Positions 9,177 to 16,686 of a stretch of DNA of 20,740 bases are shown piece by piece. The position numbers and the translations under genes are program-made. Numbering within the stretch: position 1 is the stretch's first letter; every line of letters starts with the position of its first letter. The notes below the pieces were generated by a model that was given only the letters and a program-made list of their open reading frames with translations, was not told the DNA's origin and searched no databases. Source of the stretch: Asterionellopsis glacialis (Eukaryota; Bacillariophyta; Plagiogrammaphyceae; Rhaphoneidales; Asterionellopsidaceae); the NCBI GenBank assembly GCA_014885115.2, contig WKLE02001075.1:1-20740 (forward strand), written 5' to 3'.

Positions 9177-11637
9177 TTAAGCTTGGATCTCGGGGACACC
9201 AGTAATGAGACCCACACCCCTCACTCTTCCATCGCGAAAGAGCATACGCATACCAGGACGAACATATTCCTATGGGACAGCGAGCAAATGAAGAAAAAAA
9301 CGTTAGTTCAACTTGGCAAGGGTTTCTTTATCAAGATACAAACTGCATAATATACGCACCGGCCTTTGAGCAAATTCGAAGCGAACCTTTGCTCTGCTTC
9401 CCGGACGTAGTACGATACCATCTTCATCATCATTATGAGCCGAATGACTTGGAGGGAGACCTAATGCATTGGTATTGACAATTTCAATATTCTTTGCGAA
9501 AGCACTCTGTCTTACATTCAAAATGTGAACATAGGCCTGGTACGATCGGCGAATCGTTGTACCCTCTCCCTTCAATACGCAAATTTCAGCATCAAACTCC
9601 CTCGTAGATGATGGCTGTTCCTTCACAACTACCATACCCCTCCTCAACTTAGCCTTATCTTCCTTCTTTACGGCAAAGGCAAGACATGCACTTTGTCCAG
9701 CAGTCACGTGACTCGTACTGATCCGGGAAATATGTGCAGATTTGGCAACAGTTCTGATGAATGTACCATCATCCGTTGGTCCGACGTAAACATGCGTGTT
9801 GGGTCCTACCGTCAATTCTCCAGCATTCACAAAACCAGAAACAACAGCACCAACACCAGGAACGTTCAAAAATAGATCTTCAACCAAAAATTCAAATGGA
9901 CGGTTTACTTTGTTTTCATGCCGTCTCCTTTTAGGAAGAGAAAATAGGAGCTTACGAATCAAATCTAATCCCTCGCCAGTCACACACGATGTCTCAATGA
10001 TAGGAGCCAACGTATGAAGCTTTCCCATACACGTTATGATGTCCTCTTCCTTCCGGATAGCAAATGGTTTCCTAGCAACGTCAGGAGAACGCAAGAGTTT
10101 GTTCAATTCCTGTTTGGAATTTTTCAATGCATGTTCAGGACAACCATCAATCTTGGTAAACACAATGATCGTTGGAATACCAAAGCTGCAGCACAAGTTC
10201 AAATGGTGTTGTGTCATATGCGTTGGTGGATGACGACTATTAACCAGAATCAAACTGTAATCAGCCATACCTGATGATACACCATGAATCGTTGTTTTCA
10301 AATACTTTTCATGACCCGCCAAATCCATTAAACTTACAATACGGAATGACTCTCGTGCAATCTCATCTTCTGTCTTACGTTTGTTCGCCCGTACAGAATC
10401 TTTACCAGAAATAGGTTCACCCGTATGTTTAAATCCCATCAAGTGCGTCGATGCTGTCGACGTTCTTCCCGTCTCAATTTCATGACGGTGCTTCATAATA
10501 GACGTTCGACTTCTACCACGACCATCATCTAACGATGATGTCGTTAGTGTACCAATCAACGTACTTTTACCAGCATCGACATTACCCACAACTGCTACCC
10601 GGATATTACGAGAGGACAGTGTTTCCGAAACACTCGCGGATTTCGGATTAACTTTCATAGCACCAATTTTGGTATTATTCCCATTATTGTTATCCATATT
10701 ACTTTCATTGGACGTTGGTATTTTACTTTCTTCCCCTGTGTCTTCTCCACCATTCTGGGAAGTAAAGTTGTCTTTCGCGGTCTTGGAGTCTTCAGCCGTT
10801 GATAATACTGCTTGATTTCCCGAGGCTAGTTCTACTAACGGTATTGGAGTTGAATCAATTAAATGAGTCTCAACTCGTTGCATTACTAACTCACACCTAG
10901 TGAAGGCACCCTTTTTCTTTGACAACCGTGTCGTCGTTGATCTCATTGCTTCATCAATGTCTGACTTCTCTTCCTTGGCTTCGTCATTCTCCTCTTCGCC
11001 AGATTCTGTTTGTTTGACAAAAACGGGATCTTCCTTGCCAATAATCATGTGTGATTTGGGTGTTTTTACAATCTTCATGCTGCCATGTTCCCCAGTGGTG
11101 ATGGTGCTACTACCACTGCTAATTTCCTCCTCAACTGTAACTTCATTTTGGATCATGGTACGAGAAATCACGACTGCATTTAAACTGCGTGCAATACATT
11201 CCAAAATTCTTGCGGATTCTGCTACGGATTCATAATCAAGGAGAGAATGGCATCCATTATCTTCCACGCCAACTTGATACGTGCATAAACCATTACCCTC
11301 ATCTAAACGGTAGGACATTTGAGTTGCAAGGGACCGAAGACGCATAGCCTTGGGTTGGTATACTTGACGTTTGTATTCGGTATTACCATCCTATAAATAG
11401 TAGAGAAGATCGGACGGACGTACCAGGTACAGTACGAGAGTCGGAAGGAAGAAGGAAAGGAGGGATGGAGAGAGAGAAAAAAAGCATGTTAGATGTTCAT
11501 GAGTTAACTTGTGCAGCTGATTGGATTGAGAAGTTCATCCACTAGCCCAACACCGAGGGTAAAAGTCGCCAGCAAATCTCTCGCACGACTATTGTTGAGT
11601 GAGCGACAACACGAGAAATTCTTTCTTTCTCTGCCAT
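9177..11637 (-). CDS. GTPBP1/GTPBP2-family GTPase (EF-Tu/HBS1-like), spliced
   Basis: Model of exons 11637-11554 (candidate), 11390-9360 and 9269-9177, 735 residues. The large exon carries the GTPBP1/2 N-terminal signature LATQMSYRLDEG and YQVGVEDNG. The GTPase follows: G1 GNVDAGKST (about 297-305), ELDNGRG-like DDGRGRSR, KHRHEIETGRTS, G3 DLAGHEKYLKTT (about 384-395) and G4 TKID (about 440-443). Next come beta-barrel domains with VPGVGAVVSGFVNAG and YQAYVHILNVRQSA. The last exon gives EYVRPGMRMLFRDGRVRGVG, the expected C-terminal strand pair. Family members are GTP-binding proteins linked to ribosome rescue and mRNA surveillance. A long acidic, low-complexity insert (about 105-285) separates the N-terminal signature from the G domain and is longer than in the animal proteins as I recall them. 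The main exon and 3' splice are well supported; the first exon is tentative. Confidence 0.85.
9270..9359 (-). other. Intron, 90 bp (GTPase gene, 3' intron)
   Basis: On the minus strand the donor is CCG|GTGCGT and the acceptor CCCATAG|GAA, phase 0. Removing it joins FEFAQRP to EYVRPGMRML, matching the conserved C-terminus of GTPBP1/2 proteins. Reading through it instead gives an 18-residue unrelated tail and a stop at about 9303. Confidence 0.88.
11391..11553 (-). other. Candidate first intron of the GTPase gene, 163 bp
   Basis: The acceptor CTATTTATAG|GAT at 11391/11390 is convincing, because the exon then begins DGNTEYKRQVYQP, as GTPBP1/2 proteins do. The donor TCG|GTGTTG at 11553 is weak by sequence. 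It was chosen because it joins a short ATG-initiated exon in phase 0 to give RLLPSDGNTEYK, resembling the family's RLPPE-type lead-in. The acceptor is better supported than the donor. Confidence 0.5.
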
Positions 11638-12591
11638 GTCAAATGTACCTACGCACCTCTTTTTCAGGCGCTATGACTTCGACATTTCGCTTTAGCTTTG
11701 CATGTGATTTGTGCGTTGTTAACGCAACATTCGGACTCGTCATTTTTGCGTTATGTATTGTTTGTTTCTGACAATCGTATCAGTATGCACGATCCAGGAA
11801 TTAACACTTTTCTCTTGTACAACAACTGCATCAACAAATAACTTGCTGCGTTTGTTCTTTTTACAATATGAGAGTTTGGCGTATTGGCGCGGCAGAGGCG
11901 TCGGCTGATGATATGAAGACTCTCTGTGTCACCTGTCTCAAGAACATTCAACGTGCACGAATCTAATCTTGGAAGTACTATGGATCCTGTAGAATTCAAC
12001 GTATGTAGGAATTGAATAATTTGATTCCGAGACACGCACTTTTTTGATTGGTTGTTTTTTAAAGATAACAAGATGTTGTATCCCGCACCTGTGTGTCTGT
12101 ACAAATAATAAATATGTAGAGTACCTGCTGGTATATATTACTACCATACCTTCCGTACACATCTGTTTGATGAATCAGACACGCACCTCATCTTGCCGGC
12201 ATCGTTTGGATTGTTTTTCGAAGAATTCGAAACAGGCATCCTCCGAGTGGCAAGACGCACTTTCTACGTAGGACTACAGTATGGACGAAGTTAGGGGAGA
12301 CAGGCAGGCGGATGGAAGACACTCGACTCAGGCACTCACTGACTCCTCTAGTCTACTAGGGGTCCTAGGACTGGAGGACCTAAAGCGATGGGAGTGATAA
12401 GTGATAACAAAGGCTTCGTAAAACAACCCCATCTCTATCTTGTTTCACCGGCCGCTTACACAGTAGTCCTAAAGGAAGTGGTCTGTGCGATCCATTTGCC
12501 CCGAACACACCTTGGACGTATTGTACTCGTACTGATACGAATTAACTGCAAGTGCTGCTGATTAAAATAGAATAAAGTAAACCTGCCCACC
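11638..12591. other. Gene-poor region upstream of the GTPase gene
   Basis: No recognisable gene. Short ORFs on both strands, the longest 117 codons on the minus strand at 11751-12104, look random in composition and match no family I know. GTCCTAGGAC at 12362-12371 is a small palindrome. The promoter of the minus-strand GTPase should lie near 11640-11800, but no clear TATA box is seen. Confidence 0.5.
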
Positions 12592-12851
12592 TTAACACTT
12601 TAACCCCAGAAAATTCTCAAATGAAATATATTTCCTATTATGCGTTGTTTTGTGTTGTATGTAAACCCCAACCATCGTGTTTTTAGCCCGCTCCTCAGCC
12701 ACTCAAATTGCTTTGCACAAAACTCTTGCCCAATGATCTGCACTTTTTAAACCTGTTATTGGATGCTCCCCTTCACCAAAAATGCAAACAAAATTTGAGT
12801 GCAATCAATCACCCAACAATCACCAAAGTCTTTGTAGACAACCAAGGTTTT

Positions 12852-12864
12852 CCAGGATTAGGTG
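12852..12864 (+). repeat. Extra copy of the inner-element terminal motif
   Basis: CCAGGATTAGGTG is identical to the inner part of the right terminal repeat of the 612-bp element (reverse complement at 13681-13692). It is probably a solo end or the end of another related copy. Confidence 0.5.
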
Positions 12865-13049
12865 AGACGGAAGGTAATAATGAATGTTCGTCCCCCCCAT
12901 GTAGTTTCAATGTAATTGTACCAGTATGTCTAACTGTTGCGAGATTCAATTTTTTTCTTGTCTTGGGTGCACGTGCAATATTGCAGTGAATTGACAATGA
13001 CAAAAAAAGCCATTGGCAGACTACAATCAATCAAAACGAACACAACAAC

Positions 13050-13058
13050 CCACCTAAT
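13050..13058 (-). repeat. Inverted CCACCTAAT copy outside the inner element
   Basis: Opposite in orientation to the left terminal repeat that begins 27 bp later, and followed by the duplicated sequence TACATCTATAATACATCT. It may mark the end of a second, adjacent or interrupted element. Confidence 0.4.
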
Positions 13059-13212
13059 ACATCTATAATACATCTGTTGGAACTGTTACAGAATTAGGTG
13101 GACCAGTCCAGTACTGGGCTGTGACATAGAATTTTTTTTAAAATCCAATTAATCCAAGCTAGTAATTTTATGTCTTAATTTTTTGTGAGAATGGAAGGAC
13201 ATAACATTTTAT

Positions 13213-13345
13213 GATACCGATTTCTCAACACGCAGCCATATTTAACTAGTAATCACCAGTACAGTTCCATGCACAAGGAGCTTCTGCATGGAATTGCACT
13301 GGTGGTTGCTAGTTAAAAATGGCTGTGTGTTGAGAAATTGGTACC
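13213..13345. repeat. Long inverted repeat (61-nt arms, 11-nt loop)
   Basis: Arms 13213-13273 and 13285-13345 are complementary at 53 of 61 positions without gaps. Seven of the eight differences are transitions, and five of those would be G.U pairs in a + strand transcript. The loop CAAGGAGCTTC can itself pair AAG with CTT. A transcript would fold into a long near-perfect hairpin. Confidence 0.9.
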
Positions 13346-13657
13346 GCAAACAGCACCATTTTGCAAGGTTGATTGGAAGAGATCTGGGTGCAACAGCCAA
13401 TTTTTGTCAGTTGGTTGAACCTGCAATACCAAAAAGTGCACCAGCCAAGTCATGATTGTATTCAATTCCAATACAAGTTGGCTGTGCCGTAATATAAAAT
13501 ATTCATGTACAAATACATACTGAGTGTATAATCCAGTACTATAAAATTATTAAAATATGTATACATATATTATGATTTTTCAGAGTATATAAAATTATAT
13601 ATTCATAAATATGTTCAGAAATCAACAAAATGAATTTTGGGTCTCCGTGGAGCCTAT

Positions 13658-13680
13658 GGACCAAATGTCACAATTTGGTC
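13658..13680. repeat. Small perfect hairpin next to the right TIR
   Basis: GGACCAAAT and ATTTGGTCC flank a short GTCACA loop. The right arm overlaps the right terminal repeat of the 612-bp element, so the subterminal region is itself foldable. Confidence 0.7.
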
Positions 13681-14018
13681 CACCTAATCCTGGAACAACT
13701 CAGCAAAAATAATGAAAAATGGTGACCTGGGGTCTGAAATATGGTTAATTGTTGATTTGCCAGCAAAGCTGCTTTTTTGTGATCACATAAAATGGCCAAA
13801 TTTAATCCACAATCTTCCATTTCAGATGCTGTCACATCACACAACTATTAGAAAGAACTCATTTATGTTATTACTTAAAAACAAATTATTACTTGTTCTG
13901 TAATGGTTTTGCTATTACTGTCATCAACAGGCAACATGACAGGTGGTACTGTATCAGATGACATTTGTGCAAAAACAATCAAAAAATGATACACAACAAT
14001 CAAACACTTTGAAAATGT

Positions 14019-14049
14019 GAGCAAATTTGAGCAAATTTGAGATTTGAGC
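14019..14049 (+). repeat. Short tandem repeat, GAGCAAATTT units
   Basis: Two perfect adjacent copies of GAGCAAATTT (14019-14038) are followed by a partial copy, GAGATTTGAGC. Confidence 0.8.
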
Positions 14050-14561
14050 AGGTGAAAGCATATAATTTGTGGTAGAGAAAGATCTAGTAAGAGTTAAAAG
14101 GAAAATCACAGAGGCATTCGGACGTGTTTTTTTATGCTTGTGTGTTTGGTGATGTGCTGGACCACTCAAAATGCATTCTTGGCTGTGAAAAATGCAAACG
14201 AAATTTTCGAAAAAATGCTAATAGCAAATATATTTCCTCTCGTAGCTGTTTTAGTGATTATCCAATCACGACGTAGAAACAAGCAACAATCAGTCCAAAA
14301 AGTGTCTTGGAAAATGTCCTACACCAATGAAAATCTATGCTCAAATGAAATATATTTCATTTGGCAGGCCCGGGGTTAAAGTAGGGTTAACCGGAGGAGA
14401 GACATTACCGGCCTGCGCGTCTCAAAAATGTCTACGAATGTAGCCGTTGCGAAATTTGCCAAATAGATCCTACCGGTACCTGTAGGTTCTAGAGAGACAC
14501 ACATACAGAGCATCAAGTATGTTTGGGGTGGACGGACGCACGGGAACACTCTAGCCAAGTA

Positions 14562-14587
14562 GAGGGCTCAGGGCGAGGGCTCAGGGC
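14562..14587. repeat. Perfect 13-bp tandem duplication
   Basis: GAGGGCTCAGGGC occurs twice with no spacer, about 170-200 bp upstream of the glycosyltransferase ATG. Confidence 0.9.
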
Positions 14588-14633
14588 CGACGCACCGGAG
14601 CTCCAATGAAAATGAAAGATTGCAGATACATTG

Positions 14634-14649
14634 CTCTCTAGCTAGAGAG
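14634..14649. promoter_or_regulatory. 16-bp palindrome upstream of the glycosyltransferase
   Basis: CTCTCTAGCTAGAGAG is perfectly self-complementary and sits about 110 bp before the ATG. A similar CTAGAGAGAG/CTCTAGAG cluster occurs at about 19490-19518, upstream of the lipid synthase. A dimeric factor site is possible; function is unknown. Confidence 0.3.
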
Positions 14650-14758
14650 AGGTGTATTTACTACTCTTCATCTTCTTTTTCTCATTTGAAATTTTCGTTA
14701 ATCATATTACAGTATTTCAGAAAAAGAACAACAAAGTGTACATAACACTTTAGTAAGA

Positions 14759-16010
14759 ATGAGAAAATCTCTTGCCGTTTGTGCTGGTCTTTGTTTTGTC
14801 ATTCAGTTTGTTCTTTTCTTTGCTCTATCAGCTTCATCCCACTTCGATACTTCTGTCAACACAGACCTGTTATCATTCAAACCAATTTATAAGACGAGCG
14901 ATGTGACAGTGGCTCTGTGCCATCCCACGCTTCATGGGCAATATCTAGATCTGAAGTTGATAGTACAATTCATCAAATATTATCGGCATCTTGGTTTTGA
15001 TCATCTTTTCTTCTGGTATGAATCATATATTCGCGAAAATCCTTTATTTGACTTTATCAATAAGTTACCATACGTGACATTTACGGAACTGGAACAAACT
15101 AAAAACATTTCCAAGGACGATAAAAAGTACCACCACCAACGAAATGTACAGAAGGCATGTTTGGGTGAGTTTGCTCAAAACTTTGATTGGGCATTAGTCG
15201 TAGATGCTGATGAATATTTATGGTTTTCGGAAAATATGGACATAAAAGAGTTTCTTTCTCAAAACGACAACTTAACATACATCTCATTTGGCAAATGGAT
15301 GTACACAACTAGACACCAAGATGCCACTGCAAACGATACACAACTATTATTTGGATTGCGTGCCTATCCCTATACACCCAAAGCATATTGTCGCTATTCA
15401 AGTAGGAGGGAAATTAGACATGGTTGTCCCACATGGCAAGGACGATGTAAGGTTATGGTTCGACCCAAATGTAAGTTCACTTTCTTGTTTTTCATGTTGC
15501 ACGCGTCTTTAATACTCTTCGTCTTCTTCTGCGTGTGTCAACTCACACTAGTAGAGGTACTAATTATTTGAATTATATTTCCATACGTGTTCATTTGTGT
15601 ACCTTTATAATTACTTTATAGATCATGTAGACCTTGAAGGTGTTCATGGTAAACCGGAATCTATTAAAAATGGAACATCTAAACACTTTGACAAAGATAA
15701 AGTTCACTTGAAAGAATGGTGTGGATTACTTGGGAGCACCAATAGAAACAATGTAAGGTCATCAACGACGATTCCTCATTCAGATAGGAAAAACTTTAAC
15801 GTTAACTCGTCAAGGGGTGTCAATACACACGATTTAATGGATGCACACAGATGGAATGATGATGGGTCAGTTACAATTTACTATGATGATCAACTTGAAG
15901 GATGGCTAAGATTTGTATCAAAGTTAGATCCATATGACCACGATTTTATTGAGAAAAGACGTATACTTCGACATGTTCAGCAAAACGAAGCAACAGTAAC
16001 GTTGCCTTGA
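14759..16010 (+). CDS. Glycosyltransferase, GT92/DUF23-like, type II membrane protein (two exons)
   Basis: Exons 14759-15470 and 15622-16010 encode 366 residues. Residues 5-26 are hydrophobic after an MRKS start, consistent with a signal anchor for the secretory pathway. The catalytic region starts at VALCHPTLHGQYLDLKLI (about 51-68), with FIKYYRHLGFDHLFFWYES in the position where this superfamily has its W/YH..LG(V/F)..F.YD block. WALVVDADEYLWF (144-156) contains the D149-x-D151 motif that binds metal and nucleotide sugar. The second exon supplies RPKYHVDLEGVHG, with a His motif common near the end of these enzymes. Likely Golgi-resident, adding sugars to protein or polysaccharide; donor and acceptor cannot be told from sequence. 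The broader Glyco_tranf_2_4 group is an alternative label. Convergent with the lipid synthase downstream. Confidence 0.75.
15471..15621 (+). other. Intron, 151 bp (glycosyltransferase)
   Basis: The donor AAAT|GTAAGT is a near-consensus site and the acceptor is TTTATAG|ATC. It splits a codon after its first base; removal gives VRPKYHVDLEGVHG in frame. Read-through instead yields a hydrophobic tail and a stop at 15571. Confidence 0.9.
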
Positions 16011-16686
16011 CGAAGAAGCAATAATTTGTTGTTGATGAAGTGGACTACTGTACAAAATTTATGGATAGTGATGCGCCTGACATCATGAAAATAGCTCTTG
16101 CGTACCTGAACCTAGAGGTTTACATATCAAAGTAGATCTTTTCGTGTACTACTTCGTCTGCTCGAGAATCAGTCTTGGCAGATGATGGCGGTGTGTCAGC
16201 CTGTGAATTGTTGGTGGTTCAGGTCTGTTAGTATAAAAAATCCAAAAAATAGCTACAAGAGAATTAATACCAATGAAGTTACTCTGCATCAAGCTGTTAA
16301 AGAAGAAGTGGGTGGGCCCTGGAGATTCAAATTCCCATTGCGAGTTTTTACTGAATAGGAAATATATTGAATATAGTGGAGCTGTAAGCTTGTTGCTACA
16401 GTTTATACTGTATCAACCGGAGTGTTACATTCAGATTTCATTGCTGTCCTGTGAATTCCTCATTGGTCGGGATGTTTGCATATTTCGCAAATTGTTGCGA
16501 AACAGTGCATTGAATACTATGTTTTGTTCAACTTTAAGGTTTCCATTTAAATACCATGATGTCCCTTCATTTCAAAGAGGAATCCATGGATCTCAAAAGT
16601 TGCTTAAACTGGAACTCCAACCCGGGTTCCTAAAATTTATCGTAAACTCATAAAGTTTACTGATGGTGGCACAATGTTCCTTTTCA
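16011..16686. other. Convergent intergenic region (glycosyltransferase / lipid synthase)
   Basis: A 126-codon ATG-initiated ORF on the + strand (16273-16653) overlaps no other gene but matches nothing I recognise, so I do not call it. A perfect 8-bp hairpin, TTTCGCAA-ATTG-TTGCGAAA, lies at 16483-16502. Nothing else stands out. Confidence 0.45.

Larger units (their letters stand above)
13085..13696. mobile_element. 612-bp MITE-like element with 21-bp TIRs and AACT target duplication
   Basis: The left end GTTACAGAATTAGGTGGACC and the right end, on the complementary strand, GTTCCAGGATTAGGTGGACC each continue one more matching base. They agree at 19 of 21 positions. The element is flanked on both sides by AACT (13081-13084 and 13697-13700), as expected for a 4-bp target-site duplication. 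The interior is AT-rich, has no coding capacity and contains the long hairpin at 13213-13345. It is non-autonomous; the superfamily is not assigned. It lies wholly inside the larger TTAA-ended segment. Confidence 0.65.
12592..14390. mobile_element. Probable non-autonomous DNA transposon remnant with TTAA ends (~1.8 kb)
   Basis: The left end reads TTAACACTTTAACCCC. The right end, on the complementary strand, reads TTAACCCTACTTTAACCCC. Further in, both ends carry the block CAAATGAAATATATTTC (12618-12634 and, palindromically, 14342-14363). TTAA followed by C-rich terminal repeats resembles piggyBac-type elements, whose insertions duplicate TTAA. The ends are imperfect (3-bp length difference near the tip) and no transposase fragment is visible. 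The interior is AT-rich and non-coding. Extent and class are inferred. Confidence 0.45.
14391..14758. other. Upstream region of the glycosyltransferase gene
   Basis: GC-richer than the element to its left. It contains a tandem 13-bp duplication (14562-14587) and a 16-bp palindrome (14634-14649). No TATA box or ORF that I would support. Confidence 0.45.

Noticed and set aside
11751..12104. 117-codon minus-strand ORF as a gene
   Set aside because: Composition looks random, and overlapping frames are open to a similar extent. No family resemblance.
12708..12989. Transposase fragment inside the TTAA-ended segment
   Set aside because: The 93-codon frame shows no DDE or zinc-finger pattern; the region looks non-coding.
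12616..14358. Long terminal direct repeats of a retroelement (a 19-bp block shared at 12616 and 14340, plus AAAAATGCAAAC at 12778 and 14188)
   Set aside because: The shared blocks are short and not collinear. The 19-bp block is largely palindromic, so it fits inverted ends equally well. No reverse transcriptase or primer-binding site is seen.
15471..15571. Hydrophobic C-terminal tail of the glycosyltransferase as a second membrane anchor
   Set aside because: It is read-through of the intron with the GTAAGT donor. The spliced form restores the conserved sequence.
16273..16653. 126-codon + strand ORF as a gene
   Set aside because: No recognisable motif, no obvious promoter and it sits in the 3' spacer of convergent genes. 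Length alone is not convincing at this AT content.
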